Under the pieces are notes generated by a model. It did not search any database. It had not been told where the DNA came from and saw only the letters and a list, made by a program, of their open reading frames with translations. Of a stretch of DNA of 10,517 nt, positions 1-8,882 are shown one piece after another. The stretch lies in assembly GCF_000003605.2 (NCBI RefSeq), contig NW_003156743.1:35248-45764 (forward strand). Direction: 5' to 3'. The first letter of the stretch is position 1. The number at the start of each line of letters is the position of its first letter. This DNA is from Saccoglossus kowalevskii. Taxonomy: Eukaryota > Hemichordata > Enteropneusta > Harrimaniidae. The position numbers and the translations under genes are program-made.

Positions 1-426
1 CTTACTATTGTCCATTTATTCCTCCTAGTATAATCACTCATGCATTCTGAACAGCTGCAACGACATGGTGAGTATATAATTAGAATCAGGAAAATGGATA
101 TGCAAATCTGTTATTCAACAATTAAGACACGGATTTTGAACGAAAGGCGGTCGAGTGGAACGAAAAATACAGCGTCTGGCCAGTCTTACAACGTATATAT
201 TTCACACAAATATATGCATTTGACTCCCCATAATACTTTGTATATGTATTTCTGTACATTAGTATTTATTTAATTTCCTCATAACATGTTACTGTGAAAT
301 ACAATTTCAATTTATATCATTCATTTCGTTTAGTTTCGTCCATGCATTTAGCAAGTTAGCTATTGAGAATTACTTGAGATATATAAAAGCAAAAGGCCTC
401 AATTGTTTTTTTACGGGGTATAATGA
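1..426. other. AT-rich flank, no gene seen
   Basis: Only short open frames without family features. Apart from the AATAAA at 270-265 I see no signal worth naming. Confidence 0.4.
265..270 (-). terminator. Possible distal poly(A) signal
   Basis: AATAAA on the minus strand, about 760 nt past the protease stop and 160 nt past the end of the open segment at 427-657. It could serve either transcript. In AT-rich DNA a chance hexamer is likely. Confidence 0.25.
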
Positions 427-657
427 AAACTATTCCAGGTAGTGGGGTTTCAACTTGCATCCGCCAATATAGATGAGTAAGCAATAATTACGCCCATTTG
501 GGTCATCAGATATTGCACGGTTCCAAGATTCTAGTATAACAAAACCACTCCATTCGAATGTACTAATATTTATTTGAATATTATTGATAACTGGGAAACT
601 TGAACTCGCAATACTCATTTTGAAGCAACACACGAGGTTTAACATACCATATATCAT
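427..657 (-). other. Unassigned open segment, possible terminal exon
   Basis: An open frame of 75 codons from 657 ends in a TAG at about 430-428. It reads protein-like from its middle on (FEWSGFVILESWNRA, then DPNGRNYCLLIYIGG). The frame stays open upstream to an acceptor-like AACTGTATAG near 677. A second frame beginning FDDIWYVKPRVLL is also open for 26 codons over the first part, so a frame break may lie near 590. I do not recognise the family. It could be a terminal exon of a separate gene, an alternative end of the protease gene, or chance. Confidence 0.22.
569..574 (-). terminator. Possible poly(A) signal downstream of the protease gene
   Basis: AATAAA on the minus strand, 457 nt past the stop at 1031. 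It lies inside the open segment 427-657, and I see no clear GU-rich element after it. The next AATAAA is at 270-265. Confidence 0.25.
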
Positions 658-1030
658 CGAACTGGAGAAACGGATACTATACAGTTAAACACAAATAGAC
701 AAAAGAGTGAGTTTGCTAACTTGCAGTTGAGACACATTCAGTGATCCATTGAAAATTACTTTACAAACGCGACTAACATATTCATCATTTCTAATTGAAA
801 TGCAGTTGCAGGTAAACATTAATTCAAAACACTTTAAATATATTATCGTAAGTAATCAGGAAAATGTTAACAGGGGAATTTTTGAAGAAAACAATATCTA
901 CGCAACACACTTATGCGAGCACGTTATTGTGGACATTCTTTATGTCCCTGTGATGACATATTTACAATTTACTTGAATCAAGTATGATTTGTTGCTGGTC
1001 GTTGTATGGTTAGCATTGCTATAAACGTAA
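658..1030. other. Intergenic or 3' UTR sequence downstream of the protease stop
   Basis: No convincing gene on either strand. It holds a 13 bp palindrome at 971-983 (ACTTGAATCAAGT) and a 6 bp stem with a 5 nt loop at 931-947 (GGACAT/ATGTCC). Part is probably 3' UTR of the minus-strand gene. Confidence 0.4.
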
Positions 1031-2596
1031 TCAATTTTTAAATAAATCTTTCCAAATATCAAGGGTATCTTGTTTGGTAGCTAGGCTTTTCGCATGTTTC
1101 ATAATTTCGAATATAGAAACCCCTTGTTCAAAGACGGAGTTGTTGCGTGTTCCAGTTGGTGGAAAGCCGCGAGTGTGAAGAGCAATGATTCCTTCATTTG
1201 TGAAAACTGGGGACCCTGAAGCTCCGTGAAGCAGACACGTTTCATAATTTATACGTCTATTATCGGAAGAAACCATGATATCGTCCAGTGAAAAGCTATT
1301 CTGATAGTACACAAGGAATTCACAAAGTGTGGTGATTTTAAGTGTACACCGAGCATCTAATAGCATTGCTTGGCCCTGAGGATGGCCTAATATATTTATA
1401 GCCGAAGGCTCACTGGGAATTCGACCTAGATTACCAGTTAACGATGCTGGAATTGGCGTCTTGCACATCAATTTCCATATCTTTGTCAATGTCTAATTCT
1501 AAAATTGCATAGTCAAGGTCTTCGGTTTCACTGAAGAAAGGCATATGGTATTCCGTTCTATCATGTCGCAATGTATATTTTGTTAAGCTGTGTTGTGTAC
1601 TAACAAAATTAAAACTGATAGTTACATCATCTGGTCTAAATGGATTTGCCCTCATTGCGTCGTATATAAATCTAACTACGTGGTAATTAGTTATGATGTG
1701 CTTAGAGCCCAATCTGAAAACAGTGGAATTCATACTATGAGGCCACTTTATAATACCTACTGATTTCTGTAGATGATTCAAGACATTTAAAGGAATTCCT
1801 GTGAAAGTTGAACTGAATAAATTTGACAACCGATTCCTTACATTATTTGCAGTTGCCTTGGGTTTAGTCTGTTGCAATACCTTACGAACTTCTTTAGCGG
1901 TGTCTTCAATATCACCAAGTTTCGACAAAATGAAATTGGCGTCTACAGATCGATCGATTTGTTGTGGTCCACCTTGAGACACTGAGGGGATTCTACTAGA
2001 GCCGCCTTGTTTTGCCTCCAACCAAATGACAGAAAATATTTTATCAATAAAGCTTGAAGCCTGTTGGTCTAAGCTAACATTATTTTCCCCAGCTGAAGTT
2101 TCTCTAAGTTCACAATTTCTAATTTTCTCTGTAAAACGTCCGTCGCGTGTTAAGGCATCTGACAGAGTATCGTCCTGAATGACTATGACACCTAAAAGTT
2201 GGTTTTTGTAATGACAATGATCCAAAAATGTAACCTTTCGGTTCGGTTTGTTTCTCAACATAACTAACAAAAAATATACCGATATAGCTATCTCCTTGTT
2301 CGAGCTGTCTTCTGTACTCTGTTACTTTGGGTTGAACCTTTTTTTCAATAACGACTAGAGTCTCCCCTGCTACTAACTTCGCAGGCATGCCAAAATTAGG
2401 AATATATCTTTCTATGTTACGTTGTTCACTAATATTCAATTCCGGAAACAAATTATTGATGATTGATTTGTATTTGTCGAGAAAACGCTTAATTACATCA
2501 AGAATAGTATCGTGTTCGTCAAATTCCAATATGTATCTTTTTAGTTCTTTGCCCTTTCCTATTTTCAAGTGAAACGTTAATGTATTTTCCTTTGTT
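1031..2596 (-). CDS. Protease gene exon 8: UBL segments and catalytic domain, two frame changes
   Basis: The acceptor TTTCATTGCAG ends at 2597; the stop is TGA at 1033-1031. The frame runs in three blocks: 2596 to about 2270, about 2270 to 1475, and about 1475 to 1031. Each later block is shifted by one base (+1). Block 1 holds the rest of the first ubiquitin-like segment (LKRYILEFDEHDTILDVI). Block 2 holds the second, ending in DALTRDGRF, which I recall as typical of FAM111 proteins, then a linker and the start of the protease domain: His in IITNYHVV (codon 1682-1680) and Asp in DLDYAILELD (1514-1512). Block 3 holds ILGHPQG, the nucleophile in LLHGASGSPVF (Ser codon 1219-1217) and IIALHTRGF. 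All three triad residues are present and the domain is otherwise full length, so decay, if any, is recent. Confidence 0.75.
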
Positions 2597-5500
2597 CTGC
2601 AATGAAAGATATGTTATAATTAACATTCATTTATCATATGCAAATTAATACAAATTCGGGAAACGATTGAAGCGTACAATTCAAGATCACGCCTTATCTA
2701 GATAGTTTAATACGCATGTCCTATAAATGGTGTTCGCTAAGCTAATAAGGCAAACTAGTTCAAAGCGACATCTTTTTAGTTGGTTAATCGACTTCATTTA
2801 TAATGCCACATTACACGTTATTTATCACTAACTAAATGATGTGAATAAATGTACGGGCCAACAAGCATATACACCAATATTTCTAAGACTATTCAGACAT
2901 GGAAGTTTGACACATTATGAAAATTGAAGATATTTTCGCTTATTATTGATGTTAATACCTTTTCAGGTCCAAGTCCACTTTAAATGCATTTCCTGTAGCT
3001 GGTGCCTCTTCATGCCGATCACCTGGAATAATATATAGATGAAGATTTATGTATACATCCAAACTACATCTTATAGATTCATAGGAACATATTCACACTG
3101 CAAACACTTATAAAACAGTAATATATCCTATCCTATTCATGCACACGGTTTAAAAGTTGTTGACAAGAGTTTTAGTTTGATCCCATACGCTCAGTGTCGA
3201 CAGATGAATACAACTTTGAGTAATGGGTCCTACACCAGCGTAGCTTACAACACTGTGCGTGATCTTTCTCTGATTGCTTGTCTCAGTATGGGGAATTATT
3301 TAAATAATGTCCTGCCTGCGGGTCATTACCTACCTAATGGCCGCCCGCCATCTAGATACAAAGTCAACACTCTTGTCATTTTGAGAGACCATGTAATCCA
3401 TAATCAATATATATTAATAGAAAATACCAAATTGTGAATTTATGGTACAAAACGCAACGCCCCTGCTTGCTCGAAATCGCAATGGTTCTTAGGCCAAATA
3501 TATTATACTTTGATCTATAAGAAATTTAATGTCAGTGATCGATTCTCAAATCTTGTCACGTTCATAAATACTCATAAATTGATTATGCAGAATAACGTAC
3601 TAGTAGTAGTTATGTTAAGTAAAAAATGGGAAAGAAGGTCCGAACTCAACTCAGCTAAAACTTTTCAGACAAACTTTTGGTGTGTGTGACCTTGAATGCA
3701 CATCAACACAATATAATTGGTTAACCAGTAAAAACTAAAAATTAAAGACAATATTGATAAACATTACTCAGTTATATTCCACATCTAGAACGTAGTACTA
3801 GCCAGCTATAAAACATACAGCAATTATACATTGAATTGTATGTTGTGTGTGACTGCTTATTTACTAATATTACATAATCAAAGAGTACATGGCATATGTA
3901 TATATGCATATACGTCTGACAATAGATTGGACTTCCATGTGCAATTTATGGAAAGCCCCTTGGTCGTATGGTTCAACAAAGAATCCACAAAACGCGCAGT
4001 TGAGAGATGCATAATATTTATTCAAACTAAGGCATTTCCGAAGATTACATTTGTTCCTTAATTCCAATTGAATCTTTAGTATTGTGTTGTCTGTAGTTAG
4101 CATAGGTTTTTATTAAACTAGTGCCTATAATTATCACCTAAGTCTGACATAATATTGGATGATTCGCGTGGTGATAAAGAAATGAAACTTTTGAAAATGT
4201 TTTAGTTTAAATGTAAGTATGCACATTTCTTTATGGTTGTTTATTAAATCATTGGGACCAACGATTTTCTATCGAAATTGCTCTCCTTGAATGACGGGTT
4301 GACTAACAACATGTAGTTATAGTTAACACTACTTACTGACAAGAGAAGTTTGTCTTGAAACTCTTCTTTGACTGCTAGTATTCATATGAGCCATATCAAT
4401 GCGACCTTCAGCATCCTTTTCAGATGCTCTTCTATGTGATATTTTGTTGTGATTCCCTGGTATATTTATATAGGGACAATATATGCGTCATGCGTGACGA
4501 ATAAATGAACACAGGCTAGCGTTTTCGTAGGGTACAAAGTAACTAATTTACAAATTTGACAATCATTTTTTGCTGTAAGCAGTTGCCATTGCAGTTCAAG
4601 TTTTAAGCTTGAGATTATAATAATGTACATGTATCATTTGAAATTATCATCAGTTACATGACAATGGTACCAGCATAAAATTACTAGGTTGTGTGATCTT
4701 TACGAACAATGCATAATGATTCAACAACAATTCCAGCAAATATGAAATAAAATATTGCATGCCAAAGTACTACTCGTGATCTTTACGAACAATGCATAAT
4801 GATTCAACAACAATTCCAGCAAATATGAAATAAAAAATTGCATGCCAAAGTACTACTCGTGATCTTTACGAACAATGCATAATGATTCAACAACAATTCC
4901 AGCAAATATGAAATAAAACATTGCATGCCAAGGTACTAATCGCTGGGGAAAGACAATGCTTGAACACAATCTGTCAATGTATGTCCATGCTAGGTTTGCT
5001 GACAGAAAATTGACAAAAATGATTTCTGATTGCGGATTCATGTTCCGATGTGAATTCCGATTGCCGATTTATATTCTGCAAACTGAACTTCAGATTAAAC
5101 CCGCAATGAGCAATAAGCAAACGGCAGCCAGCTCCACATTCCTAAAGGGTATTTAAGGAATGGGTAAAATGCACATAAAACGCAGAATATCAGTCAGTCG
5201 GTCTGTTTTAAAAAAAAGGAATAAACTAACATAGAGCATAAATCACAAATCCCTGTTTCCGATGTACTTCAAAATACTTACTGTCAATGGACATCTGTCT
5301 TGTAAGAACGCGGTCATCATTTCTGAAAATAAATTATTTGTTTTTAAATAATAAAATGACATGCCTTGAAATTGACATTGATGTCTGAAAGTATTGAATG
5401 TTGAATGTACAGAATAGTTTGTTACCAATGAAAGTAGGTGTTGACATAGGCAAGTCGTTTTTGTTTGTTTTTTGCGTGCTACAGACAGGTTATTAATATA

Positions 5501-7183
5501 AATGTAATGCACTAAATTTCTATTTTGCATCTTACACTGTATAAGTCTTATTTTTTTGCGCAGTAAAATAAAAACCAGCCATATATGATTAATAAACAAC
5601 ACAATCAGACGGATCAGTTCTAACTCCAGCAACCTGGCACAGTAGCAGAATATAGTATTATAATATCATTTGCAAAGTATTCTCACCTCTTCTGTGTGCG
5701 GACCATGTTGAAACACTGTACAAAATACATGGAATTAAAAAGTACAAAGTAATTACTGTAACCACTTTCATAATTTTTTTACTTTGTGGTCTTGGTTCAT
5801 ATGAAATAAATTATGCACAAATCATGGTATATCGATTAAATACATATTGGTGGAAAATGCAACTCGTGTTCATTCACATGTTATGTTTTTGGCATACCTG
5901 TGTTTTGCGTGGACTGTGCTTACATTGATCTAAAAGATTAATAAAACAATGCATTATATATCTTCAAGCTGAATTGTCGTCACTTCCGTCACTTTTAATT
6001 CGTTCAAATTTTAATATTTAAATATAACATCGACAGACATGCATTCATGATATTTTTTTCATGTTCACAATAATAAATAATAATGCACCTACACGAAGTG
6101 CTACTCGTTGGTCCACCAGGGTTCGTAGTTTTAGCATCAATTCCGCTTCTAACGGTCGTGTTGGAATTATTCTTAAAACAAACAAAATGTCAGTGATTTA
6201 AAAATATGAAAGAGGGTAGACAAACTGCTGATCATGTAACACATCTTCCTCATTTGATGTTAATATAAATGCCAAGGTGCCGTAGATCTCAGTTCTCATG
6301 GCGCAAGAGGGACGAAAGCAAAACATGTTGTCTGTGTATCTGAACTCACTTTACAGTTTCACTTTCTGTTCAACTGCGAAATCTCGCTTAACGTGTGAAA
6401 GACGCGGTTCGAACATCTGTCGCAAAAACCGATTGATTTTGAGTTTGATTTTCTCTTTTTTTTACAATATCGAAATTCCTATCTTTCAGAGATGAATATG
6501 GCGCTGAGATATAATTACTTCATCAAAATTGCCCATCATCGAAAGTATATAGCATATTAGTAAGCGTGGAACACCCAGCGTTTTTCACGTTTGTAGAGTT
6601 TCACGCGGTGTTTTGACGCCACTAAGACGCCATGACTGTTATTTCTCACGTTTTACGTTTGATATTACGCATAACGCGGGATCTCGCAGTGAACGGAAAA
6701 TGCTTAATTATTATGTACACGAAAGACATACGCTTGCCCAAAGTATACTATCAGCTGTTTGGTAAGGGTCTGTCGTTAGTATACGACCTGTCTGTATTAT
6801 CTTTCTGACTTATTCACAACCAACAGCTTGAATCAGATCATACAATGAATTACTATTAAATTTAGAACCTTGCATTCAACCACCCTCAACGACGAGGTGC
6901 TTTTCAAACATGGTGACTTCTTCAGCTAACCATGTTTCATGCAATGTTTGTTTTCTTCACTTTCAAACTTCACTCATGTTTATAAGAAATATTTGAAGTC
7001 GAGCGGGGTTTTTTGATTGAAATTTTGATACAAAAATGAAGTTGGTTGAAAATATGATCTGACCTTTGCTTCTGAAATTCTTTCCACACAAGTAGCATTT
7101 TCAGCACGACAAGACGGTTTTAACCATTTAGTCAAACTGCTACTTCGGAGTTCTCCTGTTTGCTTCCTTTTCTGTTTTGGCAT
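1031..7183 (-). CDS. FAM111-like trypsin-fold serine protease gene, eight-exon model with two frame breaks
   Basis: I join eight exons: 7183-7064, 6171-6093, 5929-5898, 5715-5687, 5322-5282, 4456-4337, 3022-2959 and 2596-1031. The phases match at every junction, and each intron starts GT and ends AG. The product of about 680 residues is close to vertebrate FAM111A/B in size (roughly 610-730). Layout: a basic low-complexity N-terminus (1-140), ubiquitin-like segments (about 150-345), then a chymotrypsin/HtrA-like protease domain (about 430-680). The motifs NYHVV, DLDYAILELD and GASGSPVF supply the His, Asp and Ser. From family knowledge, FAM111 proteases are nuclear, act at replication forks through PCNA, degrade protein adducts and restrict some DNA viruses; whether this copy does so is inference. 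Two single-base frame changes interrupt the last exon, so the copy may be a pseudogene or mis-assembled. The family assignment rests on motifs and order only; another UBL-protease family is possible. Confidence 0.72.
1455..1489 (-). pseudogene. Frame break 2 in exon 8, between catalytic Asp and Ser
   Basis: The frame with DLDYAILELD runs into a stop at 1433-1431. The frame carrying PIPASLTGNLGRIP, ILGHPQG and the serine motif opens here, shifted by one base. The two frames overlap in 1431-1489, and the switch most likely lies in 1455-1489. No homopolymer longer than three bases is present, so simple base-call slippage is a weaker explanation than at the first break. Confidence 0.6.
2269..2274 (-). 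pseudogene. Frame break 1 in exon 8, at a six-T run
   Basis: Upstream of this T6 run (minus strand) the coding frame reads YIGIFF. Downstream, family-like sequence (RKVTFLDHCHY, then DALTRDGRF) continues only in the +1 frame. Loss of one T would restore one frame. A homopolymer is a usual place for sequencing indels and for real slippage mutations. Confidence 0.6.
2959..3022 (-). CDS. Protease gene exon 7, 64 nt, start of first ubiquitin-like segment
   Basis: The acceptor is TATATTATTCCAG ending at 3023, and the donor is AAAAG|GTATTA at 2958. The reading is (S)DRHEEAPATG then NAFKVDLDLK. It exits in phase 2, and the junction codon AG|A gives Arg. Joined to exon 8, alternating polar and hydrophobic residues (FKVDLDLK, NTLTFHL) look like the first two beta strands of a ubiquitin-like fold, which supports the junction. 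Confidence 0.68.
3023..4336 (-). other. Intron 6 of the protease gene (1314 nt)
   Basis: Bounded by GTAAGT at 4336 and ATTCCAG at 3023. It is mostly AT-rich without structure. A patch at about 3170-3380 is clearly richer in GC and contains a 86-codon plus-strand open frame (3177-3437) with no recognisable features; it may be an old repeat insertion. Confidence 0.5.
4337..4456 (-). CDS. Protease gene exon 6, 120 nt linker exon with RRxS motifs
   Basis: The acceptor TATACCAG ends at 4457 and a near-consensus donor GTCA|GTAAGT lies at 4336. The 39-codon frame is open and phase-matched on both sides (enters and exits in phase 1). It reads as a disordered, charged linker containing HRRASEKD and later SQRRVSRQTSLV. 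Two R-R-x-S motifs fit the basophilic-kinase (PKA-type) consensus. Being exactly 120 nt and symmetric in phase, the exon could be skipped without breaking the frame. Confidence 0.62.
4693..4941. repeat. 83 bp tandem repeat, three copies, in intron 5
   Basis: The copies are 4693-4775, 4776-4858 and 4859-4941. Copies 1 and 2 differ at one base, in the AAAATATTGC stretch; copy 3 has about three changes, two of them near its right end. The period is not a multiple of three, so the short open frames crossing it are not a conserved repeat protein. The near identity points to recent duplication. No coding role is visible. The array sits in the 825 nt intron between exons 5 and 6. Confidence 0.93.
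5282..5322 (-). CDS. Protease gene exon 5, 41 nt
   Basis: The acceptor TTTATTTTCAG ends at 5323, and the donor GACA|GTAAGT at 5281 is near consensus. The reading (R)NDDRVLTRQMSID is basic and polar. It exits in phase 1. Its end resembles the end of exon 6 (RxxRQxS followed by hydrophobic residues, then the same donor), which suggests an old internal exon duplication. Confidence 0.6.
5687..5715 (-). CDS. Protease gene exon 4, 29 nt micro-exon
   Basis: The acceptor TTGTACAG ends at 5716 and a good donor GAAGAG|GTGAGA lies at 5686. The phase 0 reading is CFNMVRTQK plus two bases. It contains an in-frame ATG that could serve as an alternative start if the upstream exons are noncoding or skipped. 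It exits in phase 2 and combines with the first A of exon 5 to make Arg. Confidence 0.5.
5898..5929 (-). CDS. Protease gene exon 3, 32 nt micro-exon
   Basis: The acceptor ATCTTTTAG ends at 5930 and the donor ACACAG|GTATGC lies at 5897. The phase 1 reading gives (Y)QCKHSPRKTQ, a basic linker. It exits in phase 0, exactly what exon 4 needs. The other two frames either hit a stop (ATG TAA) or do not connect with exon 7. So short an exon rests on its splice signals and phase alone. Confidence 0.45.
6093..6171 (-). CDS. Protease gene exon 2, 26 codons plus one base
   Basis: The acceptor is strong: a T-rich tract followed by TTTTAAG at 6178-6172. The frame reads NNSNTTVRSGID then AKTTNPGGPTSSTS, a Ser/Thr/Gly-rich segment likely to be disordered. 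Entry is in phase 0, matching exon 1. Exit in phase 1 uses the modest donor TCGT|GTAGGT at 6092. A second donor four bases on (GTAG|GTGCAT) looks as good, but it would put a stop into exon 3. The phase chain is the reason for choosing the first. Confidence 0.5.
7064..7183 (-). CDS. Protease gene exon 1 (first recognised ATG), 40 codons
   Basis: The ATG at 7183-7181 opens MPKQKRKQTG, a basic nuclear-localisation-like start, followed by SSSLTKWLKPS and then VERISEAK. The exon ends in phase 0 at AAAG|GTCAGA (donor at 7063-7062). The second motif fits a degenerate PIP box: a Leu three residues before the aromatic Trp-Leu pair, then Lys-Pro. Reading through the donor gives KVRSYFQP, a better PIP-like match, so a longer exon form is possible. 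A pyrimidine-rich stretch ending in CTTAG lies directly before the ATG (acceptor-like, ending at 7186), so an upstream 5' UTR exon may exist. The open frame continues to a stop at 6980, and the true donor is not proved. Confidence 0.5.
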
Positions 7184-7320
7184 ATCTAAGAATAATCATA
7201 AATATGATAGTTATCCATCATGACACTAACAGGTTCATGTAGTTATTTGTTACAACATTGGAAATCAATAAAGGTCTTCTATAGTTATTTGGCCGCTGGT
7301 CATATACCCGTCATATACAG

Positions 7321-7329
7321 GATGAGTGG
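7321..7329. repeat. Left target-site duplication
   Basis: GATGAGTGG, next to the first base of the inverted-repeat element; it matches 7905-7913 (GTTGAGTGG) at 8 of 9 bases. Confidence 0.7.
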
Positions 7330-7904
7330 TAGACTGGCAAAGTCGGGACTTCTTTTTAAAAAGAAATATTTAATTGTTGTTTTAATCCTTTTAGCGTTAG
7401 CGCAAAAACTAAGCTGACCGCTAAATAAATCCCGACTGGACGCATCTGCGGACATTTGACTGATATTATTCATGATGTCATTTTTTATTCATGAGTGGGT
7501 GTGTGAAAGTAAACGTGACGTTTTAAAGATTGATTTGATTCGATCACAGGGATGGACACTTTTTTTAAGCGCAACGGCGATATTTTCATCCATGTTTACT
7601 GAATACAAGTCGATATACATGTCCAATGTATATAAGTAGTCTTTCAAAATCGCTAGGACCTCAGAAGTGAAAGGCCACGCACATTAACGTAGATACGAGA
7701 TGACCTATACAGCTTTAATTAGCATAATCACCGAAGTTATTCCGCTCCGGTTTTCACTCCAACGCAGGGGGTCGCCTGCAGATGCGTCCAGTCGGGACTT
7801 CTCTCGCAGTCACGCTAGTGTTTGCAATCACGTTAAAAGGGCTAAATTGACAATTAATTATATTTTTTGTAAAACAAAAAAGAAGTCCCGACCTTGCCAG
7901 TCTA
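7330..7904. mobile_element. Non-autonomous MULE-like transposon (575 bp) with long terminal inverted repeats
   Basis: The left arm, 7330-7449, begins TAGACTGGC and ends CGACTGGACGCATCTGC. The right arm, 7778-7904, is its imperfect reverse complement. Both arms also carry an inner inverted copy of GTCGGGACTT, so each can fold on itself. Directly outside lie GATGAGTGG (7321-7329) and GTTGAGTGG (7905-7913), a 9 bp direct repeat with one mismatch. Long TIRs with 9 bp target duplications are typical of Mutator-like elements. The 330 bp interior encodes no transposase, so it would need one in trans. It lies 147 bp upstream of the first recognised ATG of the protease gene, in its likely promoter or 5' UTR. 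A hAT-type origin (8 bp duplication) is less likely but possible. Confidence 0.8.
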
Positions 7905-7913
7905 GTTGAGTGG
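7905..7913. repeat. Right target-site duplication
   Basis: GTTGAGTGG follows the last base of the element in the same orientation as the left copy. The single mismatch implies an insertion that is not brand new. Confidence 0.7.
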
Positions 7914-8882
7914 TTGTATTCCCTTTTATAAGGATCCGTAAATCGAAATAAGTATGTGTCGCACTTATTTATAAGTATGACAGGTTGATAAGTGTCATTT
8001 GTGTTAAATCAAGAATTGATAGGTATTGTAAGCTCACCAGGGCAAGAAAATATGTAGATAATACGTAGAGAAGAGAATATTAGACGAAACATTTCCCAAA
8101 TTAGATTTAATTCCATTTATGCTCCATTCAAACTGCCGCTCGGTGTATTTGAAAAAAAAAACTAGTTCCGCGGCCTATCACTTCTATTCTGGATGTTCAT
8201 AATCCGCGTACTTGTAGAATTTTATTGTTCCCTGGATTTTGAGAATGATTGCGTTATTTTCATCTATATGACAACGGGTAAAACATCCTGATATGATAGA
8301 ATAGCATTAACATTAGTCAAAGTAGAGTTACTACGAAATTGCGCGCAATTAACTAAAATGCATTCGCCTGTGTATCATGCATATACTTCCTGAAATGTGC
8401 AACATCTCTTGGTATACCGGCCTTCCGATGGATTTTTCTGACTGTTACCAATAAGCCAAGCATATACATACCGTTAAATTAGTTTCCGTTCCGAAATGTA
8501 TACAAATAACTGGAATTCATAGTGTGTGTGCGATTGAGACGTTATTAAAACAAAAGCTGTCAAAATATACATAGCCGACAAGCCTACAAGGACTGAGTTA
8601 TCAATCATGTATGACGTGTGTTGCCCCGTCACTGGGTGGTTGCGTGAGGCAGACTCAGATGATTGGAGAGTATCTATGAGTATTTACAAATCTAAAGTCT
8701 TTTCATTGCAAAACGTCTCAAACACGATCACAGGGACTCTTATTCAACAATCACAGACTCTGAGGCTCACAGGCTCTGAGTACAGGGGTTGGTATACGCG
8801 TACAATCAATTAACCAAACACTGAAAACAAAATCATTAATGGGCAACACCAGTAGTATAAGCTGGACTATAGGGACGACCAT
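7914..8882. other. Stretch without a recognised gene
   Basis: No convincing exon on either strand. It includes a nine- to ten-base A run near 8151-8161 and a small imperfect repeat around 8750-8780 (CAGACTCTGAGGCTCACAGG). A plus-strand open frame at 8607-8813 has no protein-like pattern. Confidence 0.4.

Noticed and set aside
1455-1480. Tiny intron (GTGC...CCAG) explaining frame break 2
   Set aside because: It would be about 20 nt, too short for metazoan splicing.
2255-2280. Programmed ribosomal frameshifting at the T6 run
   Set aside because: The change needed is +1. The run does not fit the X-XXY-YYZ layout for -1 shifting, there is no known FAM111 frameshift, and a second break follows downstream.
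4853-5041. Minus-strand 62-codon open frame with a hydrophobic stretch
   Set aside because: It runs through the 83 bp repeat, whose period breaks the frame between copies; no splice support.
5243-5632. 129-codon minus-strand open frame as a gene
   Set aside because: It only shadows exon 5 and surrounding AT-rich intron. The exon 5 frame that fits the splice phases is a different one.
6298-6495. Plus-strand 65-codon open frame and a tRNA-like SINE (A-box-like TGGCGCAAGAGGG, B-box-like GGTTCGAAC)
   Set aside because: The two boxes are about 100 bp apart, too far for a normal tRNA-derived promoter, and the frame has no protein-like pattern.
7700-7909. Plus-strand 69-codon open frame
   Set aside because: It lies across the right inverted repeat of the transposon and shows no domain features.
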